The notes: generated from the letters alone by a model not told the origin. Counted from the stretch's first letter, positions 26,200-36,163 are shown. The stretch: 64,000 bases of DNA from Roseofilum casamattae BLCC-M143 (GCF_030068455.1 NZ_JAQOSQ010000002.1:248001-312000); one strand, 5' to 3'. Made by a program: numbers and translations.

Positions 26200-27372
26200 T
26201 TAAGTCTGGATATACTTCTGATAAACAGTAATAGTTTGCTCGGCGATCGCATCCCAACTGTAGTGCTCTCGCGCATAAGCGGCTCCAGCTCGGCCGCGTT
26301 TCTCTCGTTCTTGGCGATCGCTCAGAGCCAACCGCAAGCTCTCGGTCAAAGAGGCCACATCGCATCCGCACGTCCATCCCGCACCGGACTGTTGAATGGC
26401 TTCCCAAATATAGACGCCGGTAGAAATAACTACTGGAGTACCGCTGGCGATCGCCTCGGCCACTGCAATCCCGAAATTCTCATAATAAGAAGGAAGTACG
26501 AACAGATCGGCATCTTGCAACAAAGCGGCTTTTAGCTCTCCCGTAACAAATCCGGCAAACTGAGTGCATTGAGCTAAAGAAGAAGCCTGGATCTGCCGTT
26601 CGATTTGCTCCACATAGCCCGGATTTTGCGGATTTCCCCCAGCTAAAACCCATTTGAACTCATATTTCTCATTCACTAAAGTTTCGAGGGCAGGAATCAG
26701 CAAATCCAGTCCCTTTTTCGGGTCGATCCGAGACATATAAAGAATCAGGGGAACCTCTTTCGCAATGCCCAGTTTCGCTCTGGCCGTTCCCGGTTCTGGC
26801 GCTTCCGGTAATTGTACGCCGAGAGGGATAATTTCTTCTGGGGTTTGGGTACCGAAGGTTTGCGAGACTTTAGCTTCAATCGAGCTAGTAAAATGAATCG
26901 CTGAGGCGCCGGCGATATTTCCTTTTTCCCAGAGAGCAGTATAGAGTCGTTTCAGTTGTCGTTTTTTACGCAAGTCAGCCGGATCGAGAGTGCCTAACGG
27001 ACGGAGTAAATAGGGTAAATGTTGCTGCCGACAAACCGTGGCGGCTGCCGAACTCAGAGGAGAAAACAAGGCATGAATATGAGCAATATCGAATTGAGCG
27101 CTATGCTGGGATAACCACTTTAATAATCCCGGAGAAAATTTGTAGCGACGAAAAGGAAAACAGGGAAAATAACGGATCTGATAGCCATTTTCTTCTACCG
27201 GCCGATCCAAAGGAACATCTAAGGGTGCCTCGCCGCTATCTCCATTAGAATTTGTCGTTAAGATTGTGACTTCAATTTGGCGATCGCTCAGGGCTGCTGA
27301 CAGTCCTTTTACCATTTGGCTGGGACCGCCATACACTAAAGAAATTGAAGGAATAATTTGGAGAACGCGCAT
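26200..27372 (-). CDS. GT4 family glycosyltransferase, HpsP-like
   Basis: A 390-residue GT-B enzyme. The N-terminal half has MRVLQIIPSISLVYGGPSQM, the typical loop that admits the acceptor, and HIHALFSPLSSAAATVC. The C-terminal half has VPLILYMSRIDPKKGLDLLIPAL (about 207-229) and the EX7E motif at YYENFGIAVAEAIASGTPVVI (about 298-318). It likely adds a sugar to an exopolysaccharide repeat unit at the cytoplasmic membrane. It lies on the minus strand near the second HpsL-like gene, separated from it by proS, so this looks like a scattered second half of the polysaccharide locus. The P letter is a guess from family resemblance. Confidence 0.8.
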   Translation of the reverse strand: MRVLQIIPSISLVYGGPSQMVKGLSAALSDRQIEVTILTTNSNGDSGEAPLDVPLDRPVEENGYQIRYFPCFPFRRYKFSPGLLKWLSQHSAQFDIAHIHALFSPLSSAAATVCRQQHLPYLLRPLGTLDPADLRKKRQLKRLYTALWEKGNIAGASAIHFTSSIEAKVSQTFGTQTPEEIIPLGVQLPEAPEPGTARAKLGIAKEVPLILYMSRIDPKKGLDLLIPALETLVNEKYEFKWVLAGGNPQNPGYVEQIERQIQASSLAQCTQFAGFVTGELKAALLQDADLFVLPSYYENFGIAVAEAIASGTPVVISTGVYIWEAIQQSGAGWTCGCDVASLTESLRLALSDRQEREKRGRAGAAYAREHYSWDAIAEQTITVYQKYIQT

Positions 27373-27487
27373 GAGAACATTATATCAATTAATAATTAAC
27401 ATCGACTGAGTATGCTTTCATTTACCGGTTTGTTACTCTTCTCTTCGACTATACCTCATTCATTTGAGAAAAACTATATATTAATTA

Positions 27488-28714
27488 TTAACTCAAAGGT
27501 AGCGCGATCGCAAATTCCGTTCCTTTCCCGAGTTCCGAAGTACAGGTAATCGTCCCCCCATGTTGTTCTGCAACCACTTGATAAGCGATCGCCAATCCCA
27601 AACCCGTACCTTTTCCCGTTGATTTTGTCGTAAAAAATTGGTCGAATATTCGGGGTTTAATCTCCTCGGATATCCCAATTCCATTATCTTTAATTTTCAG
27701 GAAAAGTAAGGGTTCGCTATTCTGGGTTTCGATACCGGTAGAAATAGTTAACTGTGGGGGATCGAGATCGGGTTTTGAGTTACTTCCCTCGTGCCAATAT
27801 TTAGCATTGATCGCATCAATAGCATTGACCAGTAAATGCATAAATACTTGATTGAGTTGGGCGGGATTGCAGGCGACCAGAGGCAGTTCTGCATAATTTT
27901 TTATCGTGTTAATTTTGTCTCGAAACGGACTCTCTTGCAAGCGATGGCACAATAAAATCAGCGCGTTTTCTAAGCCTTCATGAAAATCGACTTTCTTCCA
28001 GTCTGCCTCATCGAGCTTCACAAACGAGCGCAAGGATACCACAATACCTTTAATTCGTTCGGCGCCATACTTCATCGAATCGAGCAATGCTGGATAATCT
28101 TCCTTGAGAAAGGCAACATCAATATGTTCTTTCCAATCAGAAATTTTACTCGAGGGTGTCGGATATTCCATTTCATAGAGTTCTAACAGGTGGAGCAGAT
28201 CGCGATAATAGCGATCGGCGCGCTCGAGATTTCCATAGATAAAATTAAGTGGATTATTCACTTCATGAGCAATCCCAGCGACCAACTCTCCCAAGGTCGC
28301 TAATTTCGAGTCTTGGATTAATTGAAGTTGTGTTTTTTGCAAATTAATATGAATTTTCACTCTCGCTAAAAATTCACCTCGTTCAAAGGGCTTAGTAATG
28401 TAATCAACTCCTCCCAACTCCAACCCTTTAAGTTTGTTGACACGATCGGAAAGTGCCGTCAGAAAAATAACGGGAATATGGCGATATTCTGGGTTCGCTT
28501 TCAGACGGCGACAGGTTTCAAACCCATCAATACCCGGCATTTGGATATCGAGTAAAATCAAGTCCGGCCGATAGTGCTGCAAGCGCTTGAAGGCTCGTTC
28601 TCCATCAATGGCCGTGGCCGCGCTATATCCCTCATCTTTTAAAAATTTACTGACCACCTGTAAATTAGCAGGGGTATCTTCAACGACTAAAATATTTCCT
28701 TTATGTGGCATCAT
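27488..28714 (-). CDS. Hybrid response regulator-histidine kinase (REC-HisKA-HATPase)
   Basis: A 408-residue soluble two-component protein. The receiver domain comes first (residues about 7-122, phospho-acceptor Asp56 in LILLDIQMP, Lys in ITKPF). A linker helix follows, then the phospho-acceptor His150 in GELVAGIAHEVNNPLNF and an HATPase domain with N-box (LLVNAIDAI), G1 (KDNGIGI) and G2 (TGKGTGLGLAI) motifs. The large insertion between His and N-box is usual for this subclass. Its start overlaps the end of the upstream hybrid kinase by 14 bases. The pair are therefore translationally coupled and probably form a phosphorelay in which the upstream kinase phosphorylates this receiver. Confidence 0.9.
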   Translation of the reverse strand: MMPHKGNILVVEDTPANLQVVSKFLKDEGYSAATAIDGERAFKRLQHYRPDLILLDIQMPGIDGFETCRRLKANPEYRHIPVIFLTALSDRVNKLKGLELGGVDYITKPFERGEFLARVKIHINLQKTQLQLIQDSKLATLGELVAGIAHEVNNPLNFIYGNLERADRYYRDLLHLLELYEMEYPTPSSKISDWKEHIDVAFLKEDYPALLDSMKYGAERIKGIVVSLRSFVKLDEADWKKVDFHEGLENALILLCHRLQESPFRDKINTIKNYAELPLVACNPAQLNQVFMHLLVNAIDAINAKYWHEGSNSKPDLDPPQLTISTGIETQNSEPLLFLKIKDNGIGISEEIKPRIFDQFFTTKSTGKGTGLGLAIAYQVVAEQHGGTITCTSELGKGTEFAIALPLS

Positions 28715-31469
28715 TAAATTCTCGGTCTAAATAGTGTTGCAATAGGTCTTCAATTTCCTCAATCTTAAAATCTTCGGCCAGTTCGACAATGGAATGGGCA
28801 AAGTCTCGGTAGCACTCTTCCCAAGTCTCGAGGCGATCGCAAATGGCTGTGGGATCTCCCTGATGGGCGATCGCCAGTAATTCCTCGATATATTCGGACG
28901 GTGGGAAAATTTGCTCGATCGCCTTCATCTCAGATTCCCCATCGGACAACTCCTCTTGATTCCCATAGCACCACGTTACATCCAAACATTGCGCCACAAC
29001 TGCCAATAACTCCCGCGCATCAATGGGTTTGCTTAAAAAGAGATCCCCACCGCTATCGAGGGACTTTTGCCGATCGGCGCGAGAGACTGATGCGGAAGAA
29101 ACCACAATCTTGTAGTGCTGTAAGTCCTCGCTCTGGCGAATCATGCGGATCAATTCAAAGCCATCCATCACCGGCATCACTAAGTCGGTAATGACTAAAT
29201 CCGGACGGCGATCGCGCAATTGTGCCAGTCCCTCCCGGCCATTTTCGGCTTCCAGGGTGGTAAAGCCTAAAGGTTCCAGCAGATGAACCAATACGGCACG
29301 ATTTTCCCAGCGATCGTCTACAATCAGGATCGTGTGGCGATCGCCCTCATAACCGATAATCCGCCGATCGCGATCGATACCTATTTGCTGCTTCGCCCAA
29401 TTCATCGCTACAGGCAATTCTAGGGTAAAGAAAAATTCACTTCCCCGCCCCGGTTCGCTCCGCACTTGCAGCTTTCCCCCCATTAACCCAACAATTTTCT
29501 GAGAGATGGCTAACCCCAAACCCGTCCCTTCCGCTTGTTTTTCGCGATCGCCCACTTGCTCGAAGGCCGCAAACAATTTTTCCAGATCCGCTGCTGCAAT
29601 ACCGACTCCAGTATCGGAAACCTGAAAGAGCAAAGACGAACATTCTGCGGAACCTTCGATCGCATTTACCCGCAATGTCACCGAACCTCGTTCGGTAAAC
29701 TTAATCGCATTGCCTAAAAGATTGAGCAACACTTGGCGCAGTCGCTTTTCATCCACCACTACGCCATCGGGCAGATCGGAACTCACCTCGTAGCGAAAAT
29801 CCAGTCCTTGTTCTTCGGCTCGAGGACGACATAATTCGACGACGCTTTGCAACAATGAGGGGAAGTGCAAGGGTTTGGGAATCAACACTAGCTTGCGCGC
29901 CTCAATTTTCGCCAGATCCAACACATCGTTAATTAGATCCAGCAAGTGCAAGCCGCATTGGTAAATAATATTAACACCATCGCGCTGGGCGGTCTTTGGC
30001 AGATGGCTCTGTTCCAAAATTTGCGCGTAACCGAGGATGCCATTGAGAGGAGTGCGCAGTTCGTGACTCATGCTCGCCAAAAACTCGCTTTTCGCTTGGT
30101 TCGCTCTGTCCGCATCTTCTTTCGCCTGCTGTAATTCTACCGTGCGCTCGGCAACGCGAGTTTCTAGTTCGCTAAAGGAAGACTGGAGGCGTCCGGCCAT
30201 TTGGTTGAACATGCGGGCTAATTTTTCCAGTTCCTCAATGCCATAGATTTCGACAACGCGATCGAGCTGTCCCTCGGCAATGGCTTCGCTGGCCTCTTGG
30301 AGCATAAGAATTGGACGAGCAATCCAGCGAGACGTATAAATACCCAAAACCGTTGCCGTCCCTAAGGCAATCAGACACAGGAGAATGGTCGTGCGGGTAT
30401 TGGCATCAATTTGGGCCGTAAAATCCGATCGAGGGATGGCAACGACGACCAACCAATCTAAGCCATACTCGTCTTGCCAAGGTTTAATTTGCACGTAGTA
30501 ACGCTGTCGGGCAAACTCGAGATCGAAGCGCTCGGTGGTGTTAATTGCTGTCAGTTCGCCGACATTGTCTGCAATTCCTCGGGCGATCGCGGGAGCAATG
30601 GGATCGGGATAATTGACAATATTATAATGCTCCAGTTCTTCGTTATTGCTCTGAATCGAGACAATTGGCTCGTCACTGGAACTGGCGACTAAATCTCCAT
30701 CGTTCTCCAAAATTAACAGTTCGGCTCCAGGACTCACCTCGAGCTGGCCTAAAAACTGACTGATATCTGAGAGCAATAAGTCAATGCTCATCACGCCAAT
30801 TATCTCGCCATTGCGATCGGGGACTGGAACGCTAGCAGAAACCACCACATAAGTCCCAAACCCTTCTACCGCATAGATATCGCTCCAAATTGCTTTTCCA
30901 GCAGCTAAGGTATTGATATAAAAACTATCAGTTGTTGCTTCATAGGGGGCTTCATAAACTAATTCGGTTAAATTGCCTTGCTCGTCGGTGGCATAGGAAT
31001 AGTCTTGAATACCGCCACTAGGATTGAGTGAAATCAAGACATCGTACCCTTCTAACCACCGTCCGGCCCCCACTGCCGTGTTATCTTGCAGGTAATATCC
31101 AATGTAGCTAAACTGGGGAAAGACTTGCGATTGTTTCCAGAAGTGGCGACCGAAACCTTCAATATCCGCGCGATCGATTAATCCGGTTTCGAGTACATCT
31201 AAGTTCAGTTCCAGAATTTGATGGGGCAGAGCCAAGTAATTATCTAAGTGGTTATCAACGCGGGAAACTGCTTTCTCTTGCAAGCGTTCTACCAAGTCAT
31301 CAATTGCGTGGTTGCTGTTGCGGATGGAAAGATAGCCCGTTAAGCCCACGGCGGTAAAGATTTGCAGTACAAATGGAATAACGAGAAGCCATCGTAAAGG
31401 TACGGGATGGTTCAATCGATTGAGCCAGGTCCCTTGAGCAGAAGGGGAATGTTCGGAAGAGGGTTTCAC
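28701..31469 (-). CDS. Membrane hybrid sensor histidine kinase (dCache-HAMP-HisKA-HATPase-REC)
   Basis: A 922-residue sensor. A first membrane helix (about 25-48) and a second (about 358-380) bracket a periplasmic dCache-like ligand domain with PAS-type folds (about 55-350). A HAMP (about 380-432) and a short coiled coil lead to the dimerisation domain with His469 in [19 protein letters not shown]. The ATPase domain (about 575-690) has intact N, G1 and G2 boxes. The receiver (about 712-830) has Asp762 in VITDLVMP and Lys in FLSKPI, both intact. A C-terminal helical module of about 60 residues (PPSEYIEELLAIAHQGD onwards) is shared with the CHASE2 kinase at 41414-44158. The ligand is unknown. 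Confidence 0.9.
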   Translation of the reverse strand: MKPSSEHSPSAQGTWLNRLNHPVPLRWLLVIPFVLQIFTAVGLTGYLSIRNSNHAIDDLVERLQEKAVSRVDNHLDNYLALPHQILELNLDVLETGLIDRADIEGFGRHFWKQSQVFPQFSYIGYYLQDNTAVGAGRWLEGYDVLISLNPSGGIQDYSYATDEQGNLTELVYEAPYEATTDSFYINTLAAGKAIWSDIYAVEGFGTYVVVSASVPVPDRNGEIIGVMSIDLLLSDISQFLGQLEVSPGAELLILENDGDLVASSSDEPIVSIQSNNEELEHYNIVNYPDPIAPAIARGIADNVGELTAINTTERFDLEFARQRYYVQIKPWQDEYGLDWLVVVAIPRSDFTAQIDANTRTTILLCLIALGTATVLGIYTSRWIARPILMLQEASEAIAEGQLDRVVEIYGIEELEKLARMFNQMAGRLQSSFSELETRVAERTVELQQAKEDADRANQAKSEFLASMSHELRTPLNGILGYAQILEQSHLPKTAQRDGVNIIYQCGLHLLDLINDVLDLAKIEARKLVLIPKPLHFPSLLQSVVELCRPRAEEQGLDFRYEVSSDLPDGVVVDEKRLRQVLLNLLGNAIKFTERGSVTLRVNAIEGSAECSSLLFQVSDTGVGIAAADLEKLFAAFEQVGDREKQAEGTGLGLAISQKIVGLMGGKLQVRSEPGRGSEFFFTLELPVAMNWAKQQIGIDRDRRIIGYEGDRHTILIVDDRWENRAVLVHLLEPLGFTTLEAENGREGLAQLRDRRPDLVITDLVMPVMDGFELIRMIRQSEDLQHYKIVVSSASVSRADRQKSLDSGGDLFLSKPIDARELLAVVAQCLDVTWCYGNQEELSDGESEMKAIEQIFPPSEYIEELLAIAHQGDPTAICDRLETWEECYRDFAHSIVELAEDFKIEEIEDLLQHYLDREFNDAT

Positions 31470-31572
31470 CGAAATTGATGGTTGAGGTTGGTTGTGGCAA
31501 TTTTTACTACCAAGATCTTAGCAAAAAAAAAATTCCATGACCAACCGATAATCCGTCTTCTTCAATGAATCG

Positions 31573-32751
31573 TTACGGTTGATAATCAAATAACCATTTA
31601 AATTGCAAGTCTCCTAGCCAAGTGGGAGTCAGACGATAAATCCAGTTGCGTAACCCGCAAGAAAATGGGGTATTAAGAGCGCCTAAAGTACCAATCTGCC
31701 GAGCCGTTGCGAAGACTTTTTCCACTCGCGGACTGCGATGTTGTTCAAATTCTCGTAAGGCAGCACTCAATTGCGATATTTGAGAAGTATTTCGGATAAA
31801 TTTGACCAGTTCGTAAGCATCTTCGATCGCGATGCATCCTCCTTGACCAATATTCGGTTGCACGGGATGGGCGGCATCTCCAATTAAGGTCACTCGATCG
31901 GTTCCCCAAGAGCCAGGGAGAGGAAGGCGATCGTAGATATTATCTTCATAAATATTATCCTCTGCGATCGCATCGACAATCTGAGGAATCGGATTTCCAT
32001 AGTCAGAAAAAAGTTGGTTTAATATATCTTTTCGACTACCCATCGGACTCAAGGGAACATCTATGGGAACGCTGTTAAATGCATAAAATCCCCAGCGGTT
32101 TCTCTCTAACTTAAAATAGCCAAATCGATCGCCAATTCCCCACAATTCCCCCCAACTGTAATCGCGATTGAAGGAAATATTATCCCCGTTAAAAATACCT
32201 CGCCAGCAACGCAGGCCGCTATAAATGGGAGGAGCTTCAGTGTCTGGGTGCAGCCACGATCGCACTTGGGAATAAAGACCGTCTGCTCCCACTAAAATAT
32301 CGCCTCTTGCGGACGATCCATCGCTAAAAGTTACTTCGACTCCGTCTGCGGTTTGCGCGAATGAGGCACAGCGCTTTTCTGTATGTACGGTGCCTTCTGG
32401 TAACCGATGGTAGAGAATGGTTTGTAGTGCTGGGCGACTCAAACACGCGCCCAGATCCGATTGCCCGATAAACTGTGGTGAATTAAGATAGAGAGGTTGA
32501 CCTTGGCGATCGCAAAACCCCCCTTTTGTAATCGTCCCCCCACCGGCATAAATTTCTCGGTCTAATCCTAATTTTTGGTATACTGCTATGGCATTTCGTT
32601 GGATAAAAATTCCACCCGGTCCCGATAGCATTCCCTCTAGGGTTCTTTTTTCATAAACTTGTACCTCGAGACCTGCTTGCAAGGCTGCGATCGCACAAGT
32701 TAATCCGGCGATACCTCCACCAATAATAATTATCTTTACTGAAGATGTCAT
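31573..32751 (-). CDS. FAD-dependent monooxygenase (UbiH/PHBH superfamily)
   Basis: About 392 residues from the ATG at 32751 (a TTG six codons upstream is possible). The dinucleotide-binding Rossmann motif is at the N-terminus (IIIIGGGIAGLTCAIAALQAG). The DG motif appears as GADGLYSQVRSW near residue 160. The GD motif that binds the FAD ribityl chain is VTLIGDAAHPVQPNIGQGG (about 297-315). No membrane segment is predicted. Family members hydroxylate aromatic rings or epoxidise carotenoids. Zeaxanthin epoxidase-type relatives are possible, but no residue decides it. It stands alone, and 64 bases separate it from the divergent GH57 gene. Confidence 0.85.
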   Translation of the reverse strand: MTSSVKIIIIGGGIAGLTCAIAALQAGLEVQVYEKRTLEGMLSGPGGIFIQRNAIAVYQKLGLDREIYAGGGTITKGGFCDRQGQPLYLNSPQFIGQSDLGACLSRPALQTILYHRLPEGTVHTEKRCASFAQTADGVEVTFSDGSSARGDILVGADGLYSQVRSWLHPDTEAPPIYSGLRCWRGIFNGDNISFNRDYSWGELWGIGDRFGYFKLERNRWGFYAFNSVPIDVPLSPMGSRKDILNQLFSDYGNPIPQIVDAIAEDNIYEDNIYDRLPLPGSWGTDRVTLIGDAAHPVQPNIGQGGCIAIEDAYELVKFIRNTSQISQLSAALREFEQHRSPRVEKVFATARQIGTLGALNTPFSCGLRNWIYRLTPTWLGDLQFKWLFDYQP

Positions 32752-32815
32752 CCCGTCACCATAACTCAATTTACGGCCTTCTAGTTTAGATCGAATTTAT
32801 CATTCTGCCATCCTC

Positions 32816-34273
32816 ATGACTGACTTAACTTTACTCAACATCTGCGGACGCGAATCGGAGATTAGCTCCATCGTCAACCATGGCGATCGCATTTATCCGC
32901 AAAAAAACTGGGATTGCGATCGTATAACTGCGGCTTTTGCTTGCGCCTTGCACATGCATCAACCGATAATTCCGGCAGGAGAAAACGGCGAACTGATTAG
33001 CAATTTACAGTACATGTTCGAGCATCCCGAGGAAGGAGATAATCATAACGCCGAACCCTTTGCTTGGTGTTATCAACGGATGGGAAAATTTATTCCCGAA
33101 TTAGTCGAACAAGGCTGTCATCCTCGCATTATGCTCGACTATTCTGGAAATCTCTTGTGGGGACTGCAACAAATGGGACGAGAGGATATTCTTCATGCTC
33201 TGAAAACCCTCACTCATTCCCCTTATTATCATTGCGTTGAATGGTTGGGAACGCTGTGGAGTCATGCCGTAGTTCCTTCTACTCCAATTCCAGATATTAA
33301 ACTGCAAATTACTGCCTGGCAACACCATTTTTATGCAATTTTTGGCGAAGCCGCACTGAAGCGAGTCAAAGGCTTTTCGCCGCCAGAAATGCACTTACCC
33401 AACCATCCCGATACCCTCTACGAATATATCAAAGCTCTGCAAGAATGCGGTTATCGTTGGTTGCTCGTGCAAGAGGATTCTGTAGAGCGGTTAGATGGCA
33501 CTCCATTGCATCACGATGATAAATATCTGCCCAATTATTTAATCGCGCGTAATTCTCGAGGAGAAACTATTGGAATAACCGCTTTAATTAAAACCCAAGG
33601 TTCCGATACCAAACTCGTGGCACAAATGCAGCCCTATCACGAAGCAAAAACCCGCGATCGCAAAATCGTTAATGGCAAAAGCATTCCCAGTTGCGTCACC
33701 CAAATTGCCGATGGGGAAAATGGTGGGGTGATGATGAATGAATATCCGCGCGATTTCCAGCCGGTTTGGCATGAAATTAAAGGCAACGGACGGGAGCAAA
33801 ACGGTGTTGTGGGTTTAAATGGGACGGAATATTTAGAAATGTTAGACGATCTGGGAATAACCATTGATGACTATCCTCAGTGTCAGGCGATCGCGCAACA
33901 TAAAATCTGGGATAAAGTTGGAGATAATGTTACTCCAGATCGGGTAGAGCGTGCCATTACTGAATTACGCGAAACTGAGCCTAATTTCCATATGGATGGT
34001 GCCTCTTGGACTAACGATCTGAGCTGGGTGCAAGGTTATGAAAATGTGCTGGAACCCATGAATCAGTTAAGCGTTTTGTTTCATCAGAAATACGATTCTC
34101 AAGTTACTGCAAACCCGAGTATTACTCAAACCGAACGCTATCAAGAAGAATTGCTCTATCTGCTCTTGGTAGAAACCAGTTGTTTTCGCTATTGGGGACA
34201 AGGAACTTGGACGGAATATGCGCGAGAGTTATATAGCATTTTTCAACGAATTGTAAATACCGATACCAATTGA
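32816..34273 (+). CDS. Glycoside hydrolase family 57 protein
   Basis: A 485-residue protein with the GH57 motif 1 at CALHMHQPIIPAG (about residues 42-54), motif with WCYQRM, then SGNLLWGLQQMG, and the presumed nucleophile Glu in KGFSPPEMHLPNHPD (about residues 190-200), a place where GH57 enzymes have G-x-x-x-P-E. GH57 enzymes cleave or transfer alpha-glucans (amylase, branching enzyme, 4-alpha-glucanotransferase). It has no signal peptide, so it would act on intracellular glycogen or a related glucan. The C-terminal helical part has many aromatic residues. The exact activity is not determined by what can be seen. It converges on the DUF928 gene across a small hairpin. Confidence 0.85.
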   Translation: MTDLTLLNICGRESEISSIVNHGDRIYPQKNWDCDRITAAFACALHMHQPIIPAGENGELISNLQYMFEHPEEGDNHNAEPFAWCYQRMGKFIPELVEQGCHPRIMLDYSGNLLWGLQQMGREDILHALKTLTHSPYYHCVEWLGTLWSHAVVPSTPIPDIKLQITAWQHHFYAIFGEAALKRVKGFSPPEMHLPNHPDTLYEYIKALQECGYRWLLVQEDSVERLDGTPLHHDDKYLPNYLIARNSRGETIGITALIKTQGSDTKLVAQMQPYHEAKTRDRKIVNGKSIPSCVTQIADGENGGVMMNEYPRDFQPVWHEIKGNGREQNGVVGLNGTEYLEMLDDLGITIDDYPQCQAIAQHKIWDKVGDNVTPDRVERAITELRETEPNFHMDGASWTNDLSWVQGYENVLEPMNQLSVLFHQKYDSQVTANPSITQTERYQEELLYLLLVETSCFRYWGQGTWTEYARELYSIFQRIVNTDTN

Positions 34274-34310
34274 ATTACTCCCTCTCCCACAGGAGAAGAG
34301 GCTACAATTT

Positions 34311-34330
34311 GATTATATGTGTATATAATC
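34311..34330. terminator. Small hairpin between convergent genes
   Basis: GATTATAT at 34311-34318 pairs with ATATAATC at 34323-34330 across a GTGT loop. It sits in the 59-base space where the GH57 gene and the DUF928 gene converge. The stem is short and AT-rich, so termination activity is uncertain. Confidence 0.4.
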
Positions 34331-34332
34331 TA

Positions 34333-35187
34333 TTATTCCGAACTAGGAGAAGATGGAACACTCGCTTCTGGAGACGTACAACAGGAAGGAAGCAGCGGTT
34401 CCTCGGCAATATTTTCTAAACCGACTTGAGGATGGCGCAAAATACTTTTCCAATCTTCGATCGCGCGATCGCTATCGAGACCGGGCATTTGTCGCATCTG
34501 AGCCACCATCGCCATCAAATCGTACCAAATGCCCTGCTCGGCATAGATTTTTATCCGATCGCGATCGGACTTCGCCTGCTCCAACTCCCCTTGTACTTTC
34601 GTCCGGTCATCATTGCTGGAGATAACTTCAATCCACCCCTGAGTATAGTCGCTAAACGTATTCGCGCAAATAAACTGAAAGGCCCACAAATAAATCTTAC
34701 CCGGTTCCAGTTCTGGAAGTTGCGGATAATCGCCCATCGAGATACTCGCAACTCCAGCTTCGCCGCTTAAGGCAATCTCACTTTCAAATTCTGCCTTTAA
34801 AAATCGATCCTTAGTGCGATCGCTCAGCTCGTTGAGGGTTAATCCCGCTTCCCATACCTTTTGGCGATCCAACTCCTGAACGATCAGCATCGCGCGATCG
34901 GTGGTATGTTTGGGCAAATAGACAAACAACGTTGGAGAAGAACTGAGAGTTCGGCCCACATTTAACTGTGGCAGCAAAGGCGTTAATTGAGCCGTAGGGT
35001 CGGCAACACAAGGGCCGCGCGTTCCTCCCGCTTGGCGACGACTGGGCAAACCAACATCATCTGGCAAGTCCAGGTCCTCCAAGGCCAATGCTGGCAAAGG
35101 CAGCCCGAAAACTAGCGTACTCAAGAGAACGGCGATCGTGCCTCGAAGGCGAAATCTAGATAAACCAGAGAACCAGGAACGTACCAT
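34333..35187 (-). CDS. DUF928 domain protein, secreted
   Basis: A 284-residue protein. A signal peptide covers about residues 1-36 (hydrophobic core IAVLLSTLVFGLPLPALA). DUF928 follows: TLSSSPTLFVYLPKHT (about 80-95), a beta-rich central part with LPELEPGKIYLWAFQFIC, and a helical end KIYAEQGIWYDLMAMVAQMRQ with the closing VGLENIAEEPLLPSC. Three Cys occur in the tail. DUF928 proteins are almost restricted to cyanobacteria and frequently stand beside CHAT or CHASE2 genes, as the paralogue at 44269-45234 does here. This copy is separate from them, next to the MlaE permease gene on the opposite strand. The function is unknown. Confidence 0.85.
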   Translation of the reverse strand: MVRSWFSGLSRFRLRGTIAVLLSTLVFGLPLPALALEDLDLPDDVGLPSRRQAGGTRGPCVADPTAQLTPLLPQLNVGRTLSSSPTLFVYLPKHTTDRAMLIVQELDRQKVWEAGLTLNELSDRTKDRFLKAEFESEIALSGEAGVASISMGDYPQLPELEPGKIYLWAFQFICANTFSDYTQGWIEVISSNDDRTKVQGELEQAKSDRDRIKIYAEQGIWYDLMAMVAQMRQMPGLDSDRAIEDWKSILRHPQVGLENIAEEPLLPSCCTSPEASVPSSPSSE

Positions 35188-35368
35188 AAACTATTCATCC
35201 TCATCAGAAAACAAAGAGCACCAGAAAAAGTACTAGGAACCACACCACGCCTTTTCCTATTGTAGTGCGCCGATTGTTGGTCGTTAAGAATTCGGTAATT
35301 TTGGAGAAAAGGGAGCGAAAAACGTATCCTAATAGAGATGGAAGTCTCACCGAACCGAGGATATTACC

Positions 35369-36163
35369 TTGAGCCAACTGAACCTGTCGTCCCTTGGTGT
35401 TTCGCTACAACGACCGCTGGCTGCCATATTTTTAGGCGGCCAAGCGATCGCCCATATCCTGGCTGGCAAAATTCATCGTCGCAATACCCTAGAACAAATG
35501 GCCAACGTGGGTCCTGCTTCTCTGGCGATCGCCGCTATGACTGCCACGAGCGTTGGTTTCGTCTTCACTATCCAAGTCGCGCGGGAATTTATCAACTTTG
35601 GCGCAACTGCCGCTGTCGGGGGCATTCTCTCCCTCGCTTTGGCGCGAGAACTCTCTCCCGTTCTCACCTCCGTGGTCGTTGCCGGTCGAGTTAGCTCTGC
35701 CTTTGCCGCAGAAATTGGTACCATGCAGGTAACCGAGCAAATCGACGCATTGTACATGCTCAAAACCGATCCCATCGATTATCTCGTCATTCCGCGACTG
35801 ATTGCCTGTTGTTTAATGCTCCCGTTACTCACCCTCATCTCTCTCGTTGCCGGTGTTGCCTCCGGGATGTTTATTGCTCGCGCTCAGTACAATATCCCGA
35901 CCTCAGTCTTTCTCTCCTCCGTACAGAATTTCATGACCCCTTGGGATGTAGCCAGTGCCGTGATTAAATCCGCCATCTTTGGCGCTCTAATTGCGATTAT
36001 CGGGTGCAGTTGGGGACTCACCACCACTGGAGGAGCAAAAGGAGTCGGACTTTCCACCACCACTTCCGTTGTCGTCTCCCTCCTGGCTATCTTTATTACC
36101 GACTTCGGACTCTCGTGGATTATGTTCCAAGGAGTAGGGAGTTCCTCCATTGATGGGTTGTAG
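35369..36163 (+). CDS. MlaE-family lipid ABC transporter permease
   Basis: A 264-residue permease starting at TTG (MSQLNLSSLGVSLQRP). It has five or six membrane helices, and the conserved LARELSPVLTSVVVAGRVSSAFAAEIGTMQVTEQIDAL segment (about residues 88-125) marks the MlaE/TGD1 family. In plants and cyanobacteria this permease works with an ATPase and an MCE-domain binding protein to move lipids between membranes. The partner genes are not adjacent here. It is followed by DUF3119, DUF3086 and plsY genes, all co-directional with short gaps of 69, 29 and 28 bases. This is a gene neighbourhood I know as conserved in cyanobacteria and is consistent with a lipid-related job. Confidence 0.9.
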   Translation: MSQLNLSSLGVSLQRPLAAIFLGGQAIAHILAGKIHRRNTLEQMANVGPASLAIAAMTATSVGFVFTIQVAREFINFGATAAVGGILSLALARELSPVLTSVVVAGRVSSAFAAEIGTMQVTEQIDALYMLKTDPIDYLVIPRLIACCLMLPLLTLISLVAGVASGMFIARAQYNIPTSVFLSSVQNFMTPWDVASAVIKSAIFGALIAIIGCSWGLTTTGGAKGVGLSTTTSVVVSLLAIFITDFGLSWIMFQGVGSSSIDGL

